DNA of 32,901 bases. Origin: Vulcanibacillus modesticaldus (GTDB lineage: Bacteria > Bacillota > Bacilli > Tepidibacillales > Tepidibacillaceae). Location of the stretch: contig NZ_MIJF01000019.1 in assembly GCF_001730235.1 (NCBI RefSeq), positions 1 through 32,901 on the forward strand, written 5' to 3'. A program made the position numbers and the translations under genes. Below the pieces are notes generated by a model. That model saw only the letters and a list, made by a program, of their open reading frames with translations, was not told the origin of the DNA and searched no databases. The first letter of the stretch is position 1; each line of letters opens with the position of its first letter. Shown piece after piece: positions 16,657 through 23,520 of this stretch.

Positions 16657-17415
16657 CTAAATCACCCTCGATCGTAAATAAACCCCAATATAATCTACTA
16701 TTAAAATTATGAGCATAATTATTAATACATCAACAGCAGCTGCACTGTATTGGAAGGTTTTAAAATGAAGGAAAAGCACATCGCCAATCCCCCCAGCACC
16801 AATTGCTCCAAATAAAATTGATGACCTTATACCTACTTCAAACCGATAAAAATAATGTGATAAAACATTTGGGATGATTTGTGGGACGACACCATATAAT
16901 GCAAGTAATATCTTTCTCGCTCCGGTCGATGCAACTGCTTCTTGTGGTCCTGGATCAACCGATTCGATTAATTCAGATATTAACTTTCCTAACACAGCAA
17001 TATTGTGAATAAAGATTGCAATAATGACCGTCAACGGTGTTAAACCAAATGTTGGGACAAAGATCAAAGCTAAAACCAATTCTGGAATTGAACGCAAGAA
17101 GGTCAAAACCGTTCGAATTCCATTATAGATTACCAAATTTGGAGAAGTATTGATGGCCGCTAAAAAAGCTAATGGAAAGGCAATTATAAGACCAAAAAAT
17201 GTTCCTAAAAAAGCGATTTCCATCGTAATTAAAGTTTCAGAGATCGCATGACCGATCATTGAATAATCAAAGGGCCAAAGTTGGCCCAAAAATTCAATAG
17301 TGTTAGAAATATCTTTTATATCTATAAAATTCAACTGTGCATCCTTAATACTAAAAAAGATAGCAACTATTATTAATAAAAAATAGACAAAAGTTCTCCA
17401 ACTCATTTTAATCAA
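16657..17415 (-). CDS. phnE: ABC transporter permease, PhnE-like
   Basis: Membrane permease with about six helices (252 aa). The family loop EAVASTGARKILLALYGVVPQI (about 165-186, the EAA-type coupling segment) and the GIGDVLF region are visible. The start is TTG at 17415 with GAGGG 6 nt upstream; the in-frame ATG at 17406 is further from the ribosome binding site. Second gene of the phnD-phnE-phnC operon. There is only one permease gene, so it would act as a homodimer. Confidence 0.87.
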   Translation of the reverse strand: MIKMSWRTFVYFLLIIVAIFFSIKDAQLNFIDIKDISNTIEFLGQLWPFDYSMIGHAISETLITMEIAFLGTFFGLIIAFPLAFLAAINTSPNLVIYNGIRTVLTFLRSIPELVLALIFVPTFGLTPLTVIIAIFIHNIAVLGKLISELIESVDPGPQEAVASTGARKILLALYGVVPQIIPNVLSHYFYRFEVGIRSSILFGAIGAGGIGDVLFLHFKTFQYSAAAVDVLIIMLIILIVDYIGVYLRSRVI

Positions 17416-17437
17416 TTTTATCCCTCATTCTTTAAGA

Positions 17438-18358
17438 CTAATCCAAACGTCCGGTCTCTTTAGCAGCTTTCCTAATCGCATCATAATCGCTATCTTTTGC
17501 TAGTGTAAATCCTGTAGCTCCAAATACATCCAATATATCAGGATCTTTTATGGAGAGAAAAGCATTTTGAACTTTTTTAATTGTCTCAGAGTCCGTTTGC
17601 TTCACCACTGCCCATGGATATTGGAATAGTTTTTCTGATTTCCAAATAACTTTTATTTTTTCACCATCAATTTTTCCATCTTTAACGAGTTGGTTAAAAA
17701 TAGCGCTATCAATTGCTCCAGCATCATATTTTTTATTTTGAATAGCTAGAGCGGTAATATCATGAGACCCGGTAAAGGTAATATTTTTAAACTTATGATT
17801 TTCTTGATCAATATAAACTCCTAACTTCTTAAACTGGATACTTGGAATTAAAGAACCTGAAGTTGAATTTATGTCCCCAAAAGCAAAATTTAGTTCTTTG
17901 CTACGTGCCACTAAATCATCAATAGAATTTAATGGCGAATCTTTGGGAACAATGATATACGAATAATAAAAAGGCTCGCCATTTATCAATTGAGTAACTA
18001 TGGCTTGTGCACCTGTATCATTGTTTACTTGAACATAAGTTAGTGGTCCTAGGTAAGCCATATCAATTTTATTGTATTTCATTGCTAACACGACACCTTG
18101 GTAGTCGGAATAAATATTAATTTCCACTGGTCGATCAAGGGCTTTAGCTAAAACATTTTCTAATTTATCCATTGCTCGTTCCATATTACCTTTATTTTGT
18201 GCCGGTATAACCCCTACTTTAAAAGGCTTTTCGTTTACCGCATTTTGTTCACTAGAATTGTCGTTATCTAAATTATTACCACACGCTGTCAAAGAAAATA
18301 TTAATATTACCAAAAAAATAGCTAATAGCATATTTTTAAATGAGAATAAATGTTTCAT
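17438..18358 (-). CDS. phnD: PhnD-like phosphonate-type substrate-binding lipoprotein
   Basis: Periplasmic-binding-protein-like receptor anchored outside the membrane. Residues 1-26 are a lipoprotein signal ending SLTAC|G, so Cys26 is the lipidation site. The mature part begins FKVGVIPAQNKGNMERAMDKL, has MAYLGPLTYVQVN, ALAIQNKKYDAGAIDSA and FQYPWAVVKQTDSE, in the order of PhnD-family proteins. At 306 aa it has the usual length. It is the first gene of the importer operon, 22 nt before phnE. The ligand is not determined by the visible residues. Confidence 0.87.
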   Translation of the reverse strand: MKHLFSFKNMLLAIFLVILIFSLTACGNNLDNDNSSEQNAVNEKPFKVGVIPAQNKGNMERAMDKLENVLAKALDRPVEINIYSDYQGVVLAMKYNKIDMAYLGPLTYVQVNNDTGAQAIVTQLINGEPFYYSYIIVPKDSPLNSIDDLVARSKELNFAFGDINSTSGSLIPSIQFKKLGVYIDQENHKFKNITFTGSHDITALAIQNKKYDAGAIDSAIFNQLVKDGKIDGEKIKVIWKSEKLFQYPWAVVKQTDSETIKKVQNAFLSIKDPDILDVFGATGFTLAKDSDYDAIRKAAKETGRLD

Positions 18359-18441
18359 CCTCTTTCAATCCCCCTTTTTTTATATTAGCTTCACTTATTC
18401 TTCGATGATGTATCAGACACCTATATTAATCTTACTTTGCC

Positions 18442-19449
18442 TTAGGAATTAGTTTGTAGTACTTGATTATAAATAGATAATAGTCTAACCGCCTCAGTAC
18501 TAGCAGAATGATTGTCTAATACAAAGCGTTTTCCAGTTTCTCCTAACATTTGTCTCATTCTACAATGCTTCATTAGTTTAAGAGCATACTTAATAAAATC
18601 ACTTTCATTGTTATAGATGTATCCATTTTTCCCTTGAAAAACGATACTCCTATTCCCGAGATTGTTTGCCGCTATTACCGGAATCCCAAACGACATTGCT
18701 TCTAGTAGTGCTGATGATTGCCCCTCTGACAATGAAGTATTCAACACAATATCTGCCTGTGAGTATACTTCTCCCATTTTTTCATGATCTATTTGACCCA
18801 AATAACGAATCCAATGTGAATTTTTATCAACTAGGTTAAAAATTTTTTTTCCTTCATCATCTTCTATTATGGGACCAACGAGCCATAAACGTATATTCGG
18901 ATAACTATCATGTAGCTTTCCTAACATAGTAATTGCTGATGAAATGTTCTTAACTTTTCGAATCCCAGCCGGTAGTAAGAACAAACAAGTGTCCTTTTCT
19001 TTTTGGAATTTTTCATTATATATATTAGAAAAAAAAGTTACACCCTGAGGAATCACAAAGATTTTATTTGTAACCGATGGGACTTCTTGTACTAAGACTT
19101 TTCTAGCTTCTTGATTGAAAACATGAATAGCCTTTGCCTTTTCTAGCGAATAAATAATATAGCTTCGTTTATCCTCATCAAATAATGCGTGATTTAAATC
19201 TGTACCGGTTAAAGTTACAATATATGGTGAACGATTTATTCCCTTTCGCCTCCAAAACCGATAAAAATAAAATGCATTAAACCCATGCACTAGATCAACA
19301 TTTTCGATACTTGGATACGTATTTTCATTAGTTAATGAATATATTTTGGGAGATACGCCTAAATGGCTTAATCCCGATGCTATTCGTTTAACAGTCACCG
19401 TATTTCCACGTTGTTGGTGGAAAAACGGCGTGACTAAAGCAACTTTCAT
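18442..19449 (-). CDS. GT4-like glycosyltransferase
   Basis: A 335-residue GT-B fold glycosyltransferase. The N-terminal domain begins MKVALVTPFFHQQRGNTVTV with VDLVHGFNAF. The C-terminal donor-binding domain shows LLPAGIRKVKN, LWLVGPI, YSQADIVLNTSLSEGQSSALL and the EAMSFGIPVIAANNLGN block, with the EX7E-type acidic pair of family GT4. It is probably cytoplasmic or membrane-associated. It is divergent from the polysaccharide deacetylase, which suggests a shared role in envelope polysaccharide. The donor and acceptor sugars are unknown. The ATG at 19449 has AGAGGTG upstream. Confidence 0.8.
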   Translation of the reverse strand: MKVALVTPFFHQQRGNTVTVKRIASGLSHLGVSPKIYSLTNENTYPSIENVDLVHGFNAFYFYRFWRRKGINRSPYIVTLTGTDLNHALFDEDKRSYIIYSLEKAKAIHVFNQEARKVLVQEVPSVTNKIFVIPQGVTFFSNIYNEKFQKEKDTCLFLLPAGIRKVKNISSAITMLGKLHDSYPNIRLWLVGPIIEDDEGKKIFNLVDKNSHWIRYLGQIDHEKMGEVYSQADIVLNTSLSEGQSSALLEAMSFGIPVIAANNLGNRSIVFQGKNGYIYNNESDFIKYALKLMKHCRMRQMLGETGKRFVLDNHSASTEAVRLLSIYNQVLQTNS

Positions 19450-19468
19450 TATTTTTCACCTCTATCAT

Positions 19469-19498
19469 TGTATACTCTGTAGTACAATACATTGTCAA
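19469..19498 (-). promoter_or_regulatory. Promoter of the glycosyltransferase gene
   Basis: Minus strand TTGACA (19498-19493), 18-nt spacer, TATACA (19474-19469), about 20 nt before the start codon. An imperfect inverted repeat ATTGTA/TACAAT spans the -10 region. Confidence 0.55.
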
Positions 19499-19540
19499 TA
19501 GTCCAATGTGCTAATATAGCAAAATAATGTAAATTTTAGC

Positions 19541-19569
19541 TTGTTTTTAAGTTATTTGCCTGCTATCAT
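19541..19569 (+). promoter_or_regulatory. Promoter of the deacetylase gene (candidate)
   Basis: TTGTTT (19541-19546), 17-nt spacer, TATCAT (19564-19569), about 50 nt before the putative GTG start at 19621. Confidence 0.4.
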
Positions 19570-19653
19570 AACCATATCTTATTGTATGGAGCAAACGTTA
19601 ATGGAAGGTGGGGATTAGAAGTGAAAAACCCATGAGTTATAACTGACGAAGTC

Positions 19654-20274
19654 GTGTACGACTCCAAAGATCAACGAGTCATTTCCAATGCTTATCAACT
19701 CATTCCTAAATCTAGAGAAAAGAAAATTATTTTAACTTTCGATGATGGTCCAAGCAGGAATTTAGACAAAATCCTTGATATTTTAAAAATCGAAAAAATT
19801 CAAGCAATGTTTTTCTGGCAAGCTCGTTTGTTACATTCAAAAAGATCATGGAAAAGAGTCTTAGATGAAGGACATATTATTGCAACCCACTCTTTTAAAC
19901 ATCCCAATTTAACAAAATTAAGCTACCAAGAACAATTCCGAGAAATTAAAAAAAGTATACAAAAAATCGAAGAGATAACGGGTAAACCAGTTGTTTATTT
20001 TCGTCCTCCATTTGGTCAATATAATCAAGAAACGCTTTTAGCAGCTAAACAGCTAAATTTAACTACCGTTATGTGGAGTCTAGCTTCACTAGATTGGAAA
20101 CTGAAAAACAGTCCAGAAACGATCGTAAAAAATGTTGTTACCAATCTTGAAGATGGAGCGATCATTTTACTACACGAACTAGAGCAGACATCAAATATCT
20201 TAATGGAATTAATCCGATCTATTAAAACTCAAGGTTATGCTTTTGGAGTTTTACCTAACTCTGCTAAAAAATAG
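19654..20274 (+). CDS. Polysaccharide deacetylase (NodB domain)
   Basis: Metal-dependent carbohydrate esterase family 4 protein that removes acetyl groups from peptidoglycan, chitooligosaccharide or similar polymers. NodB motifs are in order: LTFDDGPSRN (catalytic and metal Asp), HSFKHPNL (metal His pair), RPPFGQYNQE and IILLHE. About 206 aa, with no signal peptide in the open part. The start is doubtful: GTG 19654 has no ribosome binding site. A better-placed GTG at 19621, behind AAGGTGGGG, is in the same frame but is separated by TGA at 19633-19635. Either the gene has lost its start by a Trp-to-stop change, it starts weakly downstream, or the UGA is recoded. It is divergent from the glycosyltransferase. 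Confidence 0.8.
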   Translation: MYDSKDQRVISNAYQLIPKSREKKIILTFDDGPSRNLDKILDILKIEKIQAMFFWQARLLHSKRSWKRVLDEGHIIATHSFKHPNLTKLSYQEQFREIKKSIQKIEEITGKPVVYFRPPFGQYNQETLLAAKQLNLTTVMWSLASLDWKLKNSPETIVKNVVTNLEDGAIILLHELEQTSNILMELIRSIKTQGYAFGVLPNSAKK

Positions 20275-20305
20275 ATTGTTATTAGCACCATTAAATCTTT
20301 AAAAC

Positions 20306-20333
20306 AAAAACTTCATCCATTGATGAAGTTTTT
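20306..20333. terminator. Bidirectional terminator, deacetylase/larE
   Basis: AAAAACTTCATC (20306-20317), loop CATT, GATGAAGTTTTT (20322-20333). The perfect 12-bp stem is flanked by A- and T-runs, between convergent genes. Confidence 0.85.
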
Positions 20334-20337
20334 ATTT

Positions 20338-21135
20338 TTATAATAACTTGTTCATACTACCACTTTTATATCCGGTTAAATCCAATGCAACAAATTTAAA
20401 ACCGATTTTTTGGAGTTTTTCCGATATTTTCAAGTGTTCAAAAGCCAATTTTGGAATATCATTAGACAAGACTTCGATTCGAGCAATATCCCCATGCACT
20501 CTGACCCTAACTTGTCTAAAGCCAAGATCCTTTAGGAATTCTTCGGCTTTTTCCACTTTTTGTAGTTTTTCCATCGTGATTTCTTCGCCATAAGCAATTC
20601 GTGAGGATAAACATGCCATTGATGGTTTATCCCAGTTTGGTAAGTTTAGCTGCTTAGAAAGCATTCTAATTTCATCTTTAAAAAGATTTGCTTCTTGTAG
20701 CGGAGCTCTAACACCCAATTCTTTTGCCGCTTGTGATCCTGGACGGTACTCACTTAGGTCATCAGCAATTAAACCAAAAATTAAATTTTTAAAACCTTGC
20801 TCGACCAGTATTGGTTTAATCCGTTCGAATAAACCTTTTTTACAAAAATAGCATCGGTTCTCGTCATTTTCTTTATATCCTGGAAGCGATAATTCTGATA
20901 TCTCTATGATTTCGAATCTAGCTCCTAGGAAACTTGCAAGTTGTTTTGCTTCATCCAATTCTCTTTGAGGGTAAGACTCTGAATCAGCAATTACTGCAAG
21001 AACCTGATCATTTCCGAGAACATCAAGAGCAACTTTTAATAAAAAAGTACTATCAACCCCTCCTGAAAATGCAACAACAACGCTCCCCATTTCAGCTAAT
21101 ATTTTACGTAATTCATGATATTTTTGTTCAATCAT
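20338..21135 (-). CDS. larE: LarE-like ATP-dependent sulfur transferase
   Basis: PP-loop enzyme of nickel-pincer cofactor synthesis. It adenylylates pyridinium dicarboxylate mononucleotide and transfers sulfur, for lactate racemase and related enzymes. The ATP loop is FSGGVDSTFLL (about residues 23-33). It carries RCYFCKKGLF, a CxxC, and MACLSSRIAYGE; the third Cys is in the position of the sulfur-carrying Cys or cluster ligand. A CxxC plus this Cys suggests the iron-sulfur class rather than the sacrificial single-Cys class, but that is inference. The start is ATG 21135 behind GGGGGAG; the frame extends 15 codons further without a ribosome binding site. LarB, LarC and LarA are not nearby. Confidence 0.85.
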   Translation of the reverse strand: MIEQKYHELRKILAEMGSVVVAFSGGVDSTFLLKVALDVLGNDQVLAVIADSESYPQRELDEAKQLASFLGARFEIIEISELSLPGYKENDENRCYFCKKGLFERIKPILVEQGFKNLIFGLIADDLSEYRPGSQAAKELGVRAPLQEANLFKDEIRMLSKQLNLPNWDKPSMACLSSRIAYGEEITMEKLQKVEKAEEFLKDLGFRQVRVRVHGDIARIEVLSNDIPKLAFEHLKISEKLQKIGFKFVALDLTGYKSGSMNKLL

Positions 21136-21203
21136 TCTGTTTCTCCCCCATATTGTTGTATATTTGTAGACACCATGCAAAACTTGATTTTAATGCTTTT
21201 CCA

Positions 21204-21266
21204 TTAAATAGTATAACCCAGTATAGTCCACTCGTTTAATTTATTTGGATTAAGTTTTACACCCAT
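21204..21266 (-). CDS. Small ORF, 20 codons, unknown
   Basis: The frame reads MGVKLNPNKLNEWTILGYTI and stops. The ATG at 21266 has TTGAGGTG upstream at workable spacing. It lies between larE and the 85-aa gene. It may be a true small protein, or the beginning of a lost gene. Nothing else supports it. Confidence 0.2.
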   Translation of the reverse strand: MGVKLNPNKLNEWTILGYTI

Positions 21267-21317
21267 AGAGAATCACACCTCAATTTATATTAATGGAAAT
21301 AAAAAATTATTTAATTT

Positions 21318-21575
21318 TTAATAAGGTCCAGCTATAGAATGCTTACATTTTTCACAATAAAAACCTTTTTGCAAAGGATAGTGTGAATCTTTGTTTTCCC
21401 AGTATTTTACATATTCACTTAAATTCATATCTGATCTTTCATATTGTACATCCATCCTTTTCTCTAAGTCTATTACTAAAACAGCATTAGACCAACCTTT
21501 TGAGATTTCTTGTATTTTATTTCCTTTACTTAGTTCGTGATCAATAATTGGTTTAAGATGATTACATATCCACAT
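21318..21575 (-). CDS. Hypothetical protein, 85 aa, C-terminal CxxC
   Basis: I do not recognise the family. The best start is ATG 21575 (MWICNHLKPIID), with AGGAG 7 nt upstream; the open frame extends 7 codons further. No signal or membrane segment is visible. It has an acidic middle (DLEKRMDVQYERSDMNLSEY) and a C-terminal FYCEKCKHSI that, with the N-terminal Cys/His (CNH), could bind a metal. It lies downstream of the LRR gene on the same strand, within the accessory region rich in immunity genes, so it may be an immunity protein; this is a guess from position. Confidence 0.55.
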   Translation of the reverse strand: MWICNHLKPIIDHELSKGNKIQEISKGWSNAVLVIDLEKRMDVQYERSDMNLSEYVKYWENKDSHYPLQKGFYCEKCKHSIAGPY

Positions 21576-21791
21576 ATTAAAACTCCTAATCACCAAATTA
21601 ATCTTATCTACAATTTTTAGATTATTATGAAAGTCTTCAACGTAATATCAGCAAAAACCTCCAAGACCATATTATGTATTAGCTAATGCGTGTTGACCTG
21701 CTACAGTTATATCCTCCAAGAAGGCAGATTCCTTAAGTTAAGAGTGTTTACAATAAAAAAAATGAAATATTATGTATAGAATAGTTAATTT

Positions 21792-22961
21792 TTATCTTTT
21801 AAGTTCTAAGTATTCCTTACCATTTAATGGGCTGTAATCATTTATCGGGTTGTTTCTTATATCTAGCTCAATTAAACTCGGCAATTTCTTTATTACACTA
21901 ATATCACTTATATTATTATTATTAATACTTAACTTCTCTAGGTACTCTAATTTTTCCAAGGGTTTAATATCATTTATTTGATTTTTCCCTAAATACAATT
22001 GATATAAATTTAAATCACTCAATGCTGCTATATCAGTTATTTCATTTCCTTCTAATGATAACGTATATAATTTTTTTAAATTACTTAAAGGATACAAATC
22101 TTTTATCTTATTGTTATTTATTGACAGATATTCTAGATTATTTAGATCTTTTATAGCATTTATTTCTATTATTTTGTTATTATTAAGCCGCAATTCTTTT
22201 AAATTAGTCAGTTTACTTAAAATGCTTATGTCTTCAATTTGATTATTATCTAATTCTAGATCTTCTAATTGAGACAATATACCTAATGATTCTATATTAT
22301 CAATCTGATTATTACTGAGAACCAAATATTTCACATTTTTTAATTTATTTAAAGGAGTGATATCTTTAATTTTATTATTATTAAGATGTAAATACTCTAG
22401 TTTTGGAAATTCATGTTCATTTAGTCCCGTAAGATCACTAATATTATTATAGCTTAGATCTAACCACTCCAACTTATTTAAAACCTTTATACCACTTATA
22501 TCTGTAAATTTTTGATGATTAACAGTAAAATATTTTAAATTAGAGAACCATTTTAAGTCATTTGAGTTTAAATTATTTAAATTTCCTTCCCTAGTTATTA
22601 CTATTTCTGTAATATCATCAAGATCACTTTGATAAATCTCCCCTTCTTCCTTATTAATTATTTCCCTTATGATTTTCTCGAATTCTAGATTTTCAAATGT
22701 TACCAATATTCTGATTCCTTCATTGATTTGAATCGAACCTGTGTATTTTAATGAATTGGTTGTAGGTTTGGAATCATTTACATTCGTAAACTCTATTCTT
22801 ATTTTTTTATCATAATTGCCACTTTCAATAGAAGCTTTTGGTGGTTGTGGAATAGCTTCATCTTTATAAAGTAAGCCATTGCCATAGATATAAATGATGG
22901 TTCCAATGATAATTAAGGTAACAAAGATTATGAAACTTTTAAATACCATTTTTTTATTCAT
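21792..22961 (-). CDS. Internalin-like leucine-rich-repeat surface protein
   Basis: 389 aa. Residues about 8-28 form one membrane segment or uncleaved signal anchor (SFIIFVTLIIIGTIIYIYG). Residues about 38-60 (PQPPKASIESGNYDKKIRI) resemble the chitobiase-C/Fn3-like linker repeats seen in Firmicute surface proteins. From about residue 120 to the end run at least ten 22-residue LRRs of the internalin type with the pattern L-x-x-L-x-L-x-x-N-x-I-x-D-I. There is no LPXTG or SLH anchor at the C-terminus, so it is tethered at the N-terminus and faces outside. The ATG at 22961 has AAGGTGGTG upstream. Directly before its ribosome binding site lies a remnant of the local toxin gene. Confidence 0.8.
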   Translation of the reverse strand: MNKKMVFKSFIIFVTLIIIGTIIYIYGNGLLYKDEAIPQPPKASIESGNYDKKIRIEFTNVNDSKPTTNSLKYTGSIQINEGIRILVTFENLEFEKIIREIINKEEGEIYQSDLDDITEIVITREGNLNNLNSNDLKWFSNLKYFTVNHQKFTDISGIKVLNKLEWLDLSYNNISDLTGLNEHEFPKLEYLHLNNNKIKDITPLNKLKNVKYLVLSNNQIDNIESLGILSQLEDLELDNNQIEDISILSKLTNLKELRLNNNKIIEINAIKDLNNLEYLSINNNKIKDLYPLSNLKKLYTLSLEGNEITDIAALSDLNLYQLYLGKNQINDIKPLEKLEYLEKLSINNNNISDISVIKKLPSLIELDIRNNPINDYSPLNGKEYLELKR

Positions 22962-22972
22962 ATTACACCACC

Positions 22973-23053
22973 TTATATCACAATTGATAACCCCTCTTTT
23001 ATTGATTTAAATATTTTTCCTTTTTTTCCTTCATCTTTTTCATCTTTTTCTTT
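22973..23053 (-). pseudogene. Remnant of the conserved toxin segment (KEKDE...SIKEGLSI)
   Basis: The minus-strand frame reads KEKDEKDEGKKGKIFKSIKE then GLSIVI and a stop. It matches the segment ...VKEKDE, KIFTSIKEGLSIA of the orphan toxin tip at 28654-29226. DNA similarity extends over about 60 nt (AATCAATAAAAGAGGGGTTATC here, ACATCAATAAAAGAGGGTTTATC there). It ends exactly where the LRR gene's ribosome binding site begins. I read it as the scar of a toxin-gene fragment joined to the LRR gene by recombination. Confidence 0.6.
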
Positions 23054-23059
23054 TACTGA

Positions 23060-23280
23060 ACGTCTTGGCACTTACTCAGGTTGGACTCTCACCAACTAGT
23101 AATTAACGGCTTGCTGGGCACGCAAATAAAAAAAGCAATTCACCACCCACTTTCGCTTTACTTAGAAGTGGGTTCCCTGGTTTAGGGGATAGTTTTTTGC
23201 TTCAACTAGCTAGGTATATTGAATTTTTAAGTGTTTTATGTTATTATTTTCCTATAGTATACCATACCAGGGTACCCTTT
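23060..23280 (-). other. Possible intron or transposon remnant with hairpins
   Basis: Within the gene-free 22962-23520 stretch, the minus strand has GTGCCCAGCAAGCCG, then GTTGGTGAGAGTCCAAC, TGAGTAAGTGCCAAGACG. The GTG...CCAGCA...GGTGAGAGTCC pattern recalls the 5' part (domain I) of bacterial group II introns. Just upstream is a hairpin ACCCACTT/AAGTGGGT (23145-23152 with 23166-23173) and a T-run. The alternative is the structured end of an IS200/IS605 element. No reverse transcriptase or transposase remains. The rest of the gap (23281-23520) shows only a palindrome AGGGTACCCT and weak promoter-like sequence. Confidence 0.3.
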
Positions 23281-23520
23281 ATTCGTTATATAATTATATC
23301 AAAATTAACCGACTCATCCCATCACATTTTCTAATCATGTACCATTTCAAAAAATTGAAACAGATAATCAAGACTACGCTTTGATTTTCATAAAACCTGA
23401 ACATTAATATACGTCATGAAAAAGCAATATTTGAAGGGGGAAATCATTATGAATTAAATATAATGCATGAAACATGTTGTTGCTTAGTAGTTCATCAAAA
23501 CAAAAAGTGGGGGATATTAA

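Noticed and set aside
21673-21735. Short minus-strand frame ending EDITVAGQHALANT before a stop
   Set aside because: It could be the tail of a lost toxin gene, but it is only about 20 codons with no matching partner in the window.
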